A stretch of 55,288 nucleotides of DNA from assembly GCA_964544475.1 (NCBI GenBank), contig CAZJBS010000021.1, positions 1-55,288 on the forward strand. Reading direction: 5' to 3'. The first letter of the stretch is position 1; each line of letters starts with the position of its first letter. The notes under the pieces were generated by a model that saw only the letters and a list, made by a program, of their open reading frames with translations, was not told the DNA's origin and ran no database searches. The DNA comes from CAZJBS01 sp964544475 (GTDB taxonomy: Bacteria > CLD3 > SB21). Position numbers and translations under genes: made by a program. Of the stretch, positions 33,175-42,386 are shown piece after piece.

Positions 33175-33624
33175 GGGTTTTTTCTTCTGGCAATCCTCGC
33201 AAAGGCCGAAAAGATGAAGAATGTGGTGGGTCATTTTGAAGCGGTACTGCCGGCAAATCTCGTCCTGAAGTTCTTCAATATCCTCCGATTCAAACTCAAT
33301 GATTTTCCCGCATGACGTACACTTCATGTGTTCATGATGATGGCGGCCGTGTGTACGTTCGTAGTACGCCTGGGTCTCACCCAGTTTGGCCTTGCGGATC
33401 AGTCCGCTCTGCTCCAGCAATTCCAGCGTTCGATAAATAGTCGCCCGGGACACACGCTGTTTTTTCCGGCGCATGCGGACCAGGATGTCCTCGGCTTCGA
33501 AATGGAAATCCGTGCTGTAGACTTCATCCAGAACGGCCAGGCGTTCCGGCGTGGTTTTGAGGTCCTTGCTTGAGAGGTAGTCAAGGAACTCTCTATGAAC
33601 TTCGTCGCGATTCTTGCCGTCCAT
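33163..33624 (-). CDS. Fur-family metal-responsive repressor
   Basis: A 153-residue Fur/PerR-type regulator. The winged helix covers residues 10-85 (LKTTPERLAVLDEVY, RVSRATIYRTLELLEQSGLI). The metal sites follow: HGRHHHEHMKCTSCGKIIEFES and, at the C-terminus, CEDC as the second half of the structural Zn site. Fur, PerR and Zur share these, so the sensed signal is unknown. It lies 11 bp downstream of the TPR gene and is probably cotranscribed with it. The 3' end overlaps the amidotransferase gene by 12 bp. Confidence 0.93.
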   Translation of the reverse strand: MDGKNRDEVHREFLDYLSSKDLKTTPERLAVLDEVYSTDFHFEAEDILVRMRRKKQRVSRATIYRTLELLEQSGLIRKAKLGETQAYYERTHGRHHHEHMKCTSCGKIIEFESEDIEELQDEICRQYRFKMTHHILHLFGLCEDCQKKKPSAV

Positions 33625-33635
33625 TGGAATGTCGT

Positions 33636-34982
33636 TTAATGGCCGCGGTAGCCCGGCCGTGATCCGTCCGACACGGGGAGCTGGGACGGAGGGCGGAGAT
33701 CCGCCGGTTTGGTTTGGGTAAGAAGATCGTTGCCGGTGATTTCCTTGTAGAGATCGCTGGCGGTTTGAAAATCGATTGGCCTGAGTTGGTCGACGACCTG
33801 CAGGGCAAGGTCGCGCCGGCCGGTCGTGTGGTAAACCAGACCGCGGTAATATTGTGCGTTGATATGATCCGGCTTAAGACGGGCGGCTTCCTCGAAATGC
33901 CGCAGGGCATTCGTCAAATCCCCGGACTTGTACCAGGCCAGCCCGAGGTTGTAATGGCAGGACACATACAACGGATCGACGATCAGGGCCTGCTCATACT
34001 GCCGGATCGCGGCGGCGAAGTCGCCGGCGTCGTAGAAAACCAAACCCAGATTGTAAAGCGCGTACAGATAATCTGGCCGGATGGTGAGCGTCTTTTCGTA
34101 AAATTCGCGCGCTTTGGCCAGATCCTTCTGATCGTGGTAGACCAATCCGATGTAATTGCACGCGTCGGCATGAGACGGATCCATGGCCAGGGCCTTTTGA
34201 AAATGGTCCAGCGCCTTGGGATATTGTTTCTGTTCGTAATACAGAATCCCGAGGTTGTAGACGGGTGCGACAAACCCGGCGTCGATGGAAACGGCTTTTT
34301 CGAAATATCCCAGCGCGGACGGATACAGTTTCCTGTTGAGATATATCAGGCCGGCGTAGTTGTTGGCTTCCGCGTGCTCCGGGTCAATCTGAAGCGCCTT
34401 CACGAAATAATCCAGCGCCGGATCGTCTTTGGAAAGCTGATAATGGCACCGGCCCAGATTGTAGAAGGCGTACACATAGGCCGGATCATACTGAAGGCAC
34501 GTCAGGAAGTGAGTGACGGCGGTCGCGTAGTCTTTGCGGAGGTAGTAGATCAGACCCACATAATTGATAGCGGCCACGTAATCCGGTTTGAGCGCAACGG
34601 ACTGCTGGAAGTAAGGCAACGCCAATTCGTCCTGGTCCATGTTGTAGTAGCACAAGCCGATATTGTAATACGCATACGGCCTGAAGTGCGCGCCATTCTT
34701 TTCCATCTCGACGCAACGGGCGAAATCCGAAATGGCCGCTTCATACTGCTTAAGATCCATCCGATTGAATCCGCGATAAAACCAGGCCTCAAGATAAACG
34801 GGATTGAGTTCAATCGCTTTGGAATACTGTTGAACGGCCTGCTCAAATTGGCGCTGTTCCTGGGCATGCTGGCCGGCGCGAAAGAAATCCTCGGCCGACG
34901 CTGGAACCGGGAATTCCTGGTTGGACGTAGGCTGGACCGTCGACGGATCGCCTTTGGCGCGCCATGGTGAAAATTCGCTCAT
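33636..34982 (-). CDS. tetratricopeptide-repeat (TPR) protein
   Basis: A 448-residue protein made almost wholly of about eleven TPR units, with a repeating pattern of YNLGLVYYD, A..YYE.AL and DP (for example YNLGILYYEQKQYPKALDHF). The N-terminal 30 residues are polar, with no signal peptide, so it is probably cytosolic and a scaffold for protein-protein contacts. It starts with ATG at 34982 and ends 11 bp before fur, giving a two-gene operon. The partner protein is unknown. Confidence 0.9.
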   Translation of the reverse strand: MSEFSPWRAKGDPSTVQPTSNQEFPVPASAEDFFRAGQHAQEQRQFEQAVQQYSKAIELNPVYLEAWFYRGFNRMDLKQYEAAISDFARCVEMEKNGAHFRPYAYYNIGLCYYNMDQDELALPYFQQSVALKPDYVAAINYVGLIYYLRKDYATAVTHFLTCLQYDPAYVYAFYNLGRCHYQLSKDDPALDYFVKALQIDPEHAEANNYAGLIYLNRKLYPSALGYFEKAVSIDAGFVAPVYNLGILYYEQKQYPKALDHFQKALAMDPSHADACNYIGLVYHDQKDLAKAREFYEKTLTIRPDYLYALYNLGLVFYDAGDFAAAIRQYEQALIVDPLYVSCHYNLGLAWYKSGDLTNALRHFEEAARLKPDHINAQYYRGLVYHTTGRRDLALQVVDQLRPIDFQTASDLYKEITGNDLLTQTKPADLRPPSQLPVSDGSRPGYRGH

Positions 34983-35087
34983 ACCGACCTTGGATCACTC
35001 CTTCATGATTGGGTAGCGGCAATGTAGAGAAGAAGCGTTCGTTTGTCAAGCACATCGACCTTCAAGTCCGCATCGGATACATCGTTG

Positions 35088-35117
35088 TTGATTATCGCGA
35101 GCCGGCTGAACTATATT
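35088..35117 (+). promoter_or_regulatory. sigma-70-type promoter for the SDR gene
   Basis: TTGATT (35088-35093), an 18-bp spacer, then TATATT (35112-35117), ending 22 bp before the ATG at 35140. The short leader carries no clear Shine-Dalgarno sequence. Confidence 0.45.
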
Positions 35118-35139
35118 GCCATAAATCGGGATACGGTCT

Positions 35140-35895
35140 ATGAAATACTACTTGGTTTCCGGCGGCGGCTCGGGTATAGGCCGTGCCATCGCTTTGCGGC
35201 TTTCACAAAACGAAGAAAACCGGATTGTGGTCTGCGGCCGCCATCCGCACAGACTGTCGGACACGCGTCTTGCCCTCCGGGGTTTTCATGATCACCATAT
35301 CCTTCCGTTGAATATCACATCGGTAGCCAGTTTGGAGCAGGCTTACCGGGAATTCCCGTTCCCCCGGCTGGATGGCATTATCGCCAATGCCGGGATCGGG
35401 GGCGAGAATCACTTCGGCCCCGCCGACCGGTGGGATACGATTGTCCAAACCAACCTGACCGGAACGTATCGTTTCGTACGGACGTTCCTGCCGTTGTTGC
35501 GGCACGACCCGGACACTTTTCGGCACATTGTGATTATTTCGTCGGTTCTGGCGAGGCTGGGTGTGGCCCATTATTCGGCATACTGCGCATCCAAAGCGGG
35601 ATTGCTGGGCCTCATGCGGAGCTGGGCGGTCGAATTGGCGCCGGAACAAATCCTCGTCAATGCCGTTTGCCCCGGCTGGGTCAATACCGACATGGCCCGC
35701 CAGGGGATGGAAAGCGGCGCTCAACGGCTCGGCGTCGCGACGGAAACGTTCCACGAAATGGCCATGCAGGCCGTTCCGCTCAGAAAAATGTCAGAACCCG
35801 GGGAAATTGCAGAAACCGTCCACTTTCTGCTCAATCAAAGAAGCATCACAGGGCAAACGATCGATGTGAACAATGGGGCGGTGATGAATAGCTGA
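35140..35895 (+). CDS. short-chain dehydrogenase/reductase (3-oxoacyl-ACP-reductase-like)
   Basis: A 251-residue classical SDR. NAD(P)-binding motif SGGGSGIG at residue 7, ANAG near residue 83, catalytic Ser in IIISSVLARLG and Tyr-Lys in YSAYCASKAG (YxxxK). The C-terminus SITGQTIDVNNGAVMNS is of the FabG type. Substrate is unknown. It stands alone and converges on the CsgG-like gene with only 4 bp between stops. Confidence 0.9.
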   Translation: MKYYLVSGGGSGIGRAIALRLSQNEENRIVVCGRHPHRLSDTRLALRGFHDHHILPLNITSVASLEQAYREFPFPRLDGIIANAGIGGENHFGPADRWDTIVQTNLTGTYRFVRTFLPLLRHDPDTFRHIVIISSVLARLGVAHYSAYCASKAGLLGLMRSWAVELAPEQILVNAVCPGWVNTDMARQGMESGAQRLGVATETFHEMAMQAVPLRKMSEPGEIAETVHFLLNQRSITGQTIDVNNGAVMNS

Positions 35896-35899
35896 GGAC

Positions 35900-36898
35900 C
35901 TAGTGTATCCTCAGACCGGCGCCCCAAAACGTCTTATTGTGAACCCACGAAACATCCACGCCCAAATCCACATGCCGCGAACGCAACGGCGTGAAAATCA
36001 CATGGTGGGCGATCCTTGAACCGTTGTCAAAGTCCTTGTTGATTGTATTGGCCGAGATGACCGGAAAACCCATGAGGTACTGCACATGGGCATACCGATG
36101 AAATGCAACGCCGACACCGGCGACGCCGTAATGTTCTTTTTCATGTTCGAGGTACTTGCTGTAGCCCACGCTGATTTGCACAGCGCGGTATCCGATCAGC
36201 ATGTCGAATGTGCCGGTCAGGTTGTCCGTCGGACCCCCGAACAGATAAAACGCGGATACGCCGCGTTCAAAAAAAGAACGTGAATCCTTCTTCGCCGTGC
36301 GGCCGCGATCAAGTCCGGGACCGGCGGTCTTTCGATCATGGTCTTGACTTCGTTGGTCGTGGCACGGATCGGCAACCAGTAACTCGTTGATGCGTTCCGT
36401 GCGCCGAATCTCGTACGATTGGGCCATCATCAATCGGCTTGTCGCAATGTCAATGAGGCGCACATTGAGCAGGACGTGGTCGGAAAAGGGCTGGAACCGG
36501 CCGGTGAGAATGGCGGTGGCTTTGGCGATCCGGCCGATCATGACATCGCGGTCCTGGCTGACAAGATCGGACAGCGCCAGATCCTGTTCCTTCAAAAGTG
36601 CTTCCAACACCGTGCGCTCGACGACTTCCAGGCCCCGGTCTTTGCCGCGATTGACAAGCTGAACCTCCAGGAGTTCGTACAGGTAGTTGGCAAGGGGAGA
36701 CGGGCAACTGTCGCCACCTGCGGAATTCTCGAATTTGAGCAATGCAATCCGCCGTACGGAACCGTCACCGCCGTGGTCGATGACCGACATGGTCTGTTTC
36801 ACAATGTCTTTTAGGGCGCTTTCCACTTTCTGTTGTCCCTGCGTGGATGCCGTGGTCAGAGAGGATAGAACAATCAGAATGGTCGTGAAACGATGCAT
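35900..36898 (-). CDS. exported FlgO/CsgG-like protein with C-terminal barrel-like region
   Basis: A 332-residue exported protein. The signal peptide is MHRFTTILIVLSSLTTASTQG. Residues 50-185 resemble the FlgO/CsgG nucleotide-independent fold: RRIALLKFENSAG, LLEVQLVNRGKDRGLEVVERTVLEALLKEQDLALS and RIAKATAILTGRFQPFSDHVLLNVRLID. The C-terminal 130 residues look like strands of a small outer-membrane barrel. The frame is open upstream, but ATG at 36898 has GGAA about 8 nt before it and gives the signal peptide. Role is unknown; it may be an envelope component. Confidence 0.75.
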   Translation of the reverse strand: MHRFTTILIVLSSLTTASTQGQQKVESALKDIVKQTMSVIDHGGDGSVRRIALLKFENSAGGDSCPSPLANYLYELLEVQLVNRGKDRGLEVVERTVLEALLKEQDLALSDLVSQDRDVMIGRIAKATAILTGRFQPFSDHVLLNVRLIDIATSRLMMAQSYEIRRTERINELLVADPCHDQRSQDHDRKTAGPGLDRGRTAKKDSRSFFERGVSAFYLFGGPTDNLTGTFDMLIGYRAVQISVGYSKYLEHEKEHYGVAGVGVAFHRYAHVQYLMGFPVISANTINKDFDNGSRIAHHVIFTPLRSRHVDLGVDVSWVHNKTFWGAGLRIH

Positions 36899-36951
36899 GG
36901 TCAAATTCCGTTCAGGGCCCGATGAATGGATACGAGAACGTGTTGGTAAAC

Positions 36952-36982
36952 AAAAAAAGTTGGCCCCGATCGGACCAACTTT
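36952..36982 (-). terminator. intrinsic terminator for the small acidic protein gene
   Basis: On the minus strand AAAGTTGG pairs with CCAACTTT across an 11-base loop and the transcript continues into seven U residues. It lies just past the stop of the 37010-37252 gene, before the start of the CsgG-like gene. Confidence 0.85.
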
Positions 36983-37009
36983 CAAATATTCATTCACATG
37001 AGGTGGATT

Positions 37010-37252
37010 CTATTGCTCCAGTTCCATTTCATCTTCCCCCTTGAAATCTTCAATGAACCTTTCCTGGGCCTCCGTCACATCCGACCCGAACCCCCGAATG
37101 ATCTCATCGGGAGACAGATTGAGTTCCTGAAGACAGTACCGAAGATAATATTCGTATTCCAAATCCGGATCTTCTTCCAGCATGGCATCCGCTTCAGGCT
37201 CGGCACAGCTATTTTCCCGTGCGACCCATTCGGTGGCAGTTAAACGGGACAT
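37010..37252 (-). CDS. small acidic protein, unknown
   Basis: An 80-residue cytosolic protein, very acidic (LEEDPDLEYEYYLRY, EDFKGEDEMELEQ), predicted helical. No family is recognised. The ATG at 37252 has a strong AAGGAG at 6 nt spacing, and a good terminator follows the stop, so this is a real single-gene unit. A two-Cys pattern (C16, C40) could bind metal but is too sparse to say. It may be a small regulator or DNA-mimic-like protein, though there is no positive evidence for that. Confidence 0.75.
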   Translation of the reverse strand: MSRLTATEWVARENSCAEPEADAMLEEDPDLEYEYYLRYCLQELNLSPDEIIRGFGSDVTEAQERFIEDFKGEDEMELEQ

Positions 37253-37521
37253 ATGGGCTCCTTATCTTCTTAAAAAATAAGCCAAAAACGAGGCTTTCGT
37301 GCCAAATCGGTGCAATGATAATGAATTGACCATGTTTTGTCAATAGCAAATCCATGAAAAGATCGGGCATTCAGGAAGGCGCCAGGTCGATTTCAGATCG
37401 CCGCCGGTCGTGGGCTTGCCGGCGTGTCTGATTGCCCGCCGCTCCGGTGCTTTCACCGCTTGCAATTCCGTTCCGATTTCCATAGTTTTCAAAAACTTCA
37501 GTCATCCACTCCGAAAGGCAC

Positions 37522-38589
37522 ATGCTCAAAATAGCAGTCATTCCCGGCGACGGTATTGGGACGGAAGTCATCCGTGAAGCCATCAAAGTAATCGAGGCGA
37601 CTCATGCCCGGCAGCCGATGGATATTGAACTGGTGTCCATGACCTATGGCGCGGACGAATTCCTGAAATCCGGCGTCACGATGCCGGAAGAACAATACGA
37701 AGATTTTCGAAGGCATTACGCGGCGATCCTGATGGGCGCTTTTGGGGATCCCCGTGTCCCGGGCAATGAACACGCCAGGGATATTCTGCTGGGAACTCGT
37801 TTCAAACTCGATCTGTATGTGAATTACCGGCCCGTCAAACTTCTCGACGAGCGGTTTTGTCCCCTGAAAAACAAGACGACCAGGGATGTGAATTTCACCG
37901 TATTTCGTGAAAACACGGAAGGTGTATACGTCGGCGTCGGCGGTGTATTCAAAAAAGGCACGCCCGATGAAGTGGCCATTCAGGAGGAAATCAACACGCG
38001 CAAAGGCGTGGAGCGGATCATCCGGTACGCCTTTGAATTTGCGCAGAAACACGATTTGAAAAAAGTCGCGATGGCCGACAAAAGCAACGCCATGACGTTT
38101 GGTCACGGCCTTTGGTTCCGATGTTTTCAGGAGGTGGCGAGAGAATTTCCCTCCATTCAGGCAAAACACTACTACATTGACGCCCTCGCCATGATGATGA
38201 TTCGCGAACCCGAACAATTCGAAGTGATTGTGACCAACAATCTCTTTGGCGACATCATTACGGATCTCGGCGCCATGCTCCAGGGCGGCCTGGGACTCGC
38301 CGCGTCGGGCAATATCAATCCCGCCGGCGTATCCATGTTCGAACCGGTACACGGCAGCGCGCCGGATATGGCCGGTCAGGACGTGGCCAATCCGGTCGCA
38401 GCCATTCTGACCGCCGAAATGATGCTCCGGCATCTCGGGTTTGCGAAGAACGCCGACATGATCGAAAGCGCCGTCCGAACGGCCATTCAAGAGAATCAAC
38501 TGACCAGAGAACTGGGTGGCGCGCTTGGCACCAGGGCTTGCGGCGACTTCATTGCCGGCGTCATCCGGACCGGTCATTCATCAGCATAG
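37522..38589 (+). CDS. isocitrate/isopropylmalate dehydrogenase family protein
   Basis: A 355-residue NAD(P)-dependent beta-decarboxylating dehydrogenase. The N-terminus is IAVIPGDGIGTEVI, the substrate loop reads DLYVNYRPVKLL, then FTVFRENTEGVYVGVGG. Catalytic region: MADKSNAM, YIDALAMMM, the TNNLFGDIITDLGAMLQGG metal loop and EPVHGSAPDMAGQ. The loop residues fit 3-isopropylmalate, homoisocitrate or isocitrate dehydrogenase; the substrate cannot be told with certainty. GAAAGG precedes the ATG. It may work with the aconitase-type enzyme 6 kb upstream. Confidence 0.92.
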   Translation: MLKIAVIPGDGIGTEVIREAIKVIEATHARQPMDIELVSMTYGADEFLKSGVTMPEEQYEDFRRHYAAILMGAFGDPRVPGNEHARDILLGTRFKLDLYVNYRPVKLLDERFCPLKNKTTRDVNFTVFRENTEGVYVGVGGVFKKGTPDEVAIQEEINTRKGVERIIRYAFEFAQKHDLKKVAMADKSNAMTFGHGLWFRCFQEVAREFPSIQAKHYYIDALAMMMIREPEQFEVIVTNNLFGDIITDLGAMLQGGLGLAASGNINPAGVSMFEPVHGSAPDMAGQDVANPVAAILTAEMMLRHLGFAKNADMIESAVRTAIQENQLTRELGGALGTRACGDFIAGVIRTGHSSA

Positions 38590-38644
38590 CGGGACCCCGT
38601 CCCGATTCCAACGGACGTTTGTGGTTTTGTGATCAGGTTTGCCA

Positions 38645-40342
38645 ATGAAACGTTTTACGTTTTTCTTTGCGGGAGCGGCTTTGATCGTTATTAATGTGAA
38701 GGCCCAAATCCCTTTTTCGACGAGCCCGACATGGGTATCCACTCAGGTGTCCGACTATTCGACGGGCGCCGCGTGGGCCGACATCAACCGGGACGGATGG
38801 ATGGACCTCGTGATCGCCAATGGCAATGACATGGCGCGTCAAAGACTCGTGGTGTATTACAATAACCTCGGCACGATACCGACGACGCCAAGCTGGCAAT
38901 CGTCGGATATCGACTACCACGGCCACCTGACGGTCGGCGACGTCAATGGCGACGGCTATGCCGACGTCGCGGTGAGCGTGTACATCGGAGCGGCCGGCTT
39001 TTCACAAAAAGGGCGCGTCAAGTTGTATATGAATAACCAGGGTACGCTGTCCACTTCCCCGTCGTGGAAATCGCGCGATTCGATGTACACCTTCAGTTGC
39101 GCGTTCGGAGACGCGGACGGGGACGGCGATCTCGATCTGGCGGTGGCGGGTGGCGAATCCTACTACGCCCATCCGGAACAGGATCGCATCTATTACAATC
39201 ATGGCGGGCAACTGGACTCCATGCCCGGATGGAAGGCGGCGGCGGCCAGTTACAGTTATGACGTGACCTGGGGCGACATCGACGTCGATGGCGATCTGGA
39301 TCTGTTGTACGCGCGCGAGCAGTCGCCGAACGTGATGTTCACAAATTTTGGAGATTCCATCGGAACCGTTCCCTCCTGGTTGTCGACGGATGCCAGCATG
39401 CAGGCCAATTCGATGTTTGTCGGCGACGTGAATGGGGATGCCTATCCGGATTTGGTCATTTCCGACAACAACCAACTCGGCGGAACCGGCCGCTTCAAAC
39501 TCTATCCGAACACGGCCGGAACTTTGAATACCATACCGTCATGGACGTCGGCGTTTTCCGGGTACGGATCGGGCATCACGCTGGCCGACGTGGACTTCGA
39601 CGGCGACCGTGATCTCGTGACCGGCGGCTGGTGGCAGCCTTTGCGCATCTACAGCAATCAGGCCGGCGTATTCACGACAAGTCCGCAATGGACATCGGCG
39701 ACGGGTTCCGTCGTGGAAGCCATCGTGTTTGCCGACTATGATCACGACGGGCTGGATACCGTCGTCTATCAATGGCCCGGCGATGGAACGCGTGGACTTT
39801 TCTACCTGCCGCGCGCGCCGCTTCAATCTCTAAGCACCGTCCTGGCCGGGTCGGACACATTATCGCCGGACGAGTACGCCTGCGATCTCGAAAACGGATG
39901 GATTTCCCTGTCCATGGCCCCGGCGATCGACACACTCCTGGTCGTCAAAGCCGTCGTATCCCACGACATCGACATGGCGGTCAGCAATTGGGACTCCGAC
40001 GACGGGAACTACATTTTCAAGAATACCATCCAGGTCAATGCGATCCACGAAGACCGGCAACCGCGAAAGACGGCGCTGTATCCCAATTTTCCAAACCCGT
40101 TTAATCCGTCCACCCGGATCCGTTTTTTGGTGTCCGAACCCGGGAATGTGTCGATGGATGTTTTCAACGTGCGCGGCCAGCTGGTCAAAACCCTCGTTCG
40201 GGGCCGCCTCAGCGCCGGTGAACACACGATCGAGTGGAACGGCCGGGATGCCATGGGCCATCCGGCGGCCAGCGGCGTGTATGTGGTCCGTTTGACCACG
40301 GATCGCTTTTCGAAATCCGAAAAAATGTTGTTGATCAAATAG
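38645..40342 (+). CDS. secreted FG-GAP/VCBS repeat protein with C-terminal sorting domain
   Basis: A 565-residue exported protein. The signal peptide is MKRFTFFFAGAALIVINVKA. Residues 30-400 hold about seven FG-GAP-type propeller repeats with calcium-binding DxDxDGxxD loops (DVNGDGYADV, DADGDGDLDL, DIDVDGDLDL, DVDFDGDRDL). The last 85 residues are a FlgD-like C-terminal sorting domain with NFPNPFNPSTRIRF, VRGQLVKTLVRG, SGVYVVRL and MLLIK. It is the second surface/secreted protein of this kind here and probably a beta-propeller adhesin. ATG at 38645 was chosen over a TTG 6 bp upstream. Confidence 0.88.
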   Translation: MKRFTFFFAGAALIVINVKAQIPFSTSPTWVSTQVSDYSTGAAWADINRDGWMDLVIANGNDMARQRLVVYYNNLGTIPTTPSWQSSDIDYHGHLTVGDVNGDGYADVAVSVYIGAAGFSQKGRVKLYMNNQGTLSTSPSWKSRDSMYTFSCAFGDADGDGDLDLAVAGGESYYAHPEQDRIYYNHGGQLDSMPGWKAAAASYSYDVTWGDIDVDGDLDLLYAREQSPNVMFTNFGDSIGTVPSWLSTDASMQANSMFVGDVNGDAYPDLVISDNNQLGGTGRFKLYPNTAGTLNTIPSWTSAFSGYGSGITLADVDFDGDRDLVTGGWWQPLRIYSNQAGVFTTSPQWTSATGSVVEAIVFADYDHDGLDTVVYQWPGDGTRGLFYLPRAPLQSLSTVLAGSDTLSPDEYACDLENGWISLSMAPAIDTLLVVKAVVSHDIDMAVSNWDSDDGNYIFKNTIQVNAIHEDRQPRKTALYPNFPNPFNPSTRIRFLVSEPGNVSMDVFNVRGQLVKTLVRGRLSAGEHTIEWNGRDAMGHPAASGVYVVRLTTDRFSKSEKMLLIK

Positions 40343-40357
40343 GCAGAGGACTTTGGC

Positions 40358-41329
40358 ATGATTATTCTCACCGGCGGCGCAGGGTTCATCGGCAGCGCCA
40401 TGCTTCGAAAGCTGAACGACAACGGCGTGGACAACGTCGTGGTCGTGGATCATCTGGGTTCATCCGACAAATGGAAGAACCTGATCGGAAAAAAATTTCT
40501 CGATTACATCCCCAAGGATCAATTCCTCGAACGCCTGGAGCGCGGCAACGATTTCAACGACACCCAGGCCGTCGTTCATTTCGGCGCGTGTTCTTCGACG
40601 ATGGAACAGGATGCGGATTATCTGATGCAAAACAATTATGCGTATTCGCGCAAACTGGCCGAATGGGCCGTGGCGCGCAACATTCGTTTCATCTACGCCA
40701 GCAGCGCCGCGACGTATGGCGACGGCACGGCCGGTTTCCTCGATGATGACGAGACGACGGCGCGATTGCGCCCGCTGAATAAATACGGTTTTTCCAAACA
40801 CCTGTTCGACCTCTGGATACTGGACCGGCATCTTCAGTCCCGTGTGACCGGATTGAAATTCTTCAACGTGTTCGGGCCCAACGAATACCATAAGCAGGAC
40901 ATGCGCAGCCTGGTGAACAAGGCGTTTTTCCAGATCCGGGACACGGGAACGCTGAAACTTTTCAAATCGCATAAGCCGGAATACCAGGATGGGGAACAGG
41001 TTCGGGATTTCGTGTATGTCAAAGACTGTACCGAGATCATCTGGTGGTTGATGAAAAACCCCGCGGTCGGCGGCATCTTCAACCTGGGTAGCGGACGCGC
41101 CCGATCGTGGAATGACCTGGCCGGGGCCATCTTTTCGGCCATGGGCCTTCCACGTTCGATCGAATACATCGACATGCCGGCATCCATTCGCGACGCCTAC
41201 CAGTACCACACGGAGGCTCCGATGGAAAAACTCAAGGCGGCCGGATGCCCGGTTGCGTTCGCGCCGCTCGAAGCATCTGTCAAAGACTATGTGCGAAACT
41301 ACCTCGCCGCGGGCGTGGCGCACCTGTAA
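40358..41329 (+). CDS. hldD: ADP-L-glycero-D-manno-heptose 6-epimerase
   Basis: HldD epimerises ADP-D-glycero-D-manno-heptose for the LPS inner core. The 323-residue extended SDR has the family length and pattern: LTGGAGFIGSAMLRKLND at the N-terminus, HFGACSSTMEQDADYLMQNN, ASSAATYGDG, catalytic YGFSKHLFD and FFNVFGPNEYHKQDM, and MASVV-type VNKAFFQI. Its presence shows a heptose-containing lipopolysaccharide. It starts 15 bp after the FG-GAP gene with AGAGGA. The 3-hydroxyanthranilate genes begin 35 bp downstream. Confidence 0.95.
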   Translation: MIILTGGAGFIGSAMLRKLNDNGVDNVVVVDHLGSSDKWKNLIGKKFLDYIPKDQFLERLERGNDFNDTQAVVHFGACSSTMEQDADYLMQNNYAYSRKLAEWAVARNIRFIYASSAATYGDGTAGFLDDDETTARLRPLNKYGFSKHLFDLWILDRHLQSRVTGLKFFNVFGPNEYHKQDMRSLVNKAFFQIRDTGTLKLFKSHKPEYQDGEQVRDFVYVKDCTEIIWWLMKNPAVGGIFNLGSGRARSWNDLAGAIFSAMGLPRSIEYIDMPASIRDAYQYHTEAPMEKLKAAGCPVAFAPLEASVKDYVRNYLAAGVAHL

Positions 41330-41364
41330 CATCCTGCCCAGGTTTACATGGGAGAGCACGTTCT

Positions 41365-41790
41365 ATGTCCGAACCCGATGACGTTTTGAATTCTTCCCGA
41401 GCCCCTGAGCCGGTCGGGCTGTATCCCCACGCCCGCCGCGTCGGCAACCTGCTGTTCCTGTCCGGCGTCGGCCCTCGTGAGCGCGGCTTCAAGACGGTGC
41501 CGGGCGTCCACCTCGATGCCGATGGCCGTGTGCTCTCATACGATTTTGAGGCGCAATGTCACGCCGTTTTCCGCAATGTCAGGTTTATCCTTGAAGACGC
41601 CGGCTCCTCGTGGGACCAAATGGTCGATGTCACCGTGTTCCTGACCAACATGAAAGACGATTTTCCCGTGTACAACCGCCTTTACGCCGAGTATTTTGGC
41701 AGCAACCAGCCGTGCCGGACAACCGTGGAAGTCAACGCCCTTCCGACGCCGATCGCCATCGAACTCAAAGTGATTGCGACGATACCGTGA
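41365..41790 (+). CDS. RidA-family protein, probable 2-aminomuconate deaminase
   Basis: A 141-residue YjgF/YER057c/RidA-family enzyme that hydrolyses imines or enamines. Catalytic Arg is in CRTTVEVNALP near the C-terminus. The N-terminal sequence PVGLYPHARRVGNLLFLSGVGPRERG and the long loop after it resemble the 2-aminomuconate deaminases of 2-nitrobenzoate and 3-hydroxyanthranilate catabolism. That fits the downstream 3-hydroxyanthranilate dioxygenase and ACMS decarboxylase. ATG at 41365 has GGAGAG at 8 nt. Its TGA overlaps the GTG of the next gene. Confidence 0.85.
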   Translation: MSEPDDVLNSSRAPEPVGLYPHARRVGNLLFLSGVGPRERGFKTVPGVHLDADGRVLSYDFEAQCHAVFRNVRFILEDAGSSWDQMVDVTVFLTNMKDDFPVYNRLYAEYFGSNQPCRTTVEVNALPTPIAIELKVIATIP

Positions 41791-42386
41791 AATCATCCGG
41801 CCCGATCTTGTTTGAGGAGGAACAGCGTTTCATTCGCAACAAGCTGGCTTGGATCGTCGCGCTGATACTGGCGTCGGCGCTGTTCGTCATGACCCGCTCC
41901 CTCGTCACGACGTGGGCGGAAATCCGCCGTCAACCGATACCCGTGATGGCGCTCGTGGTTTTGGCCTATGGATTGATCGTCGCCATTTTTGTGGTGTTGA
42001 TCACCTCGCGTTTGAAAACGCGTGTGGAACCAGACGGGTTGTTTGTCAGGTTTCTTCCATTTCATTTGAAAGAGCGATGCATACCGGCTTCGGACATCGC
42101 GACGTGGGAGGCCATAACGTACCAGCCCATTCTGGAATACGGCGGCTGGGGCATCCGGTACGGCGCGAAAAGCAACGCGTACAATGTCCACGGCAACCGT
42201 GGCGTTCTTCTGAAACGACACAACAACCGGCCCTTGCTGATCGGTTCACAGAATCCCGACGGACTCGCTTCGGCATTATCCATTTTGAAGTCTCAAGCAT
42301 CCATCCATAACCCAAAAGGTGACCCATGGTCCCATCATCAGCCTTCAGTTTCAAGAAGTGGATCAACGAACATCGCCATCTCCTGA
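41787..42386 (+). CDS. membrane protein with PH-like domain (resembles DUF6141), unknown role
   Basis: A 199-residue protein with two membrane helices (about 20-40 and 55-75) and a small cytosolic domain. The C-terminal domain reads VEPDGLFVRFLPFHLKERCIPASDI and YGGWGIRYGAKSNAYNV, the pattern of the DUF6141-type PH-like family. Start is GTG at 41787, overlapping the RidA-like gene's stop. Its last 60 nt overlap the dioxygenase gene in another frame. Why a membrane protein sits inside a degradation operon is not known; it could be a sensor or transporter accessory, but this is open. Confidence 0.75.
   Translation: MKSSGPILFEEEQRFIRNKLAWIVALILASALFVMTRSLVTTWAEIRRQPIPVMALVVLAYGLIVAIFVVLITSRLKTRVEPDGLFVRFLPFHLKERCIPASDIATWEAITYQPILEYGGWGIRYGAKSNAYNVHGNRGVLLKRHNNRPLLIGSQNPDGLASALSILKSQASIHNPKGDPWSHHQPSVSRSGSTNIAIS

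Noticed and set aside
37371..37586. Minus-strand frame of 71 codons at the start of the isocitrate/isopropylmalate dehydrogenase gene
   Set aside because: It overlaps the N-terminus of a confidently identified enzyme and its translation shows no protein-like pattern.
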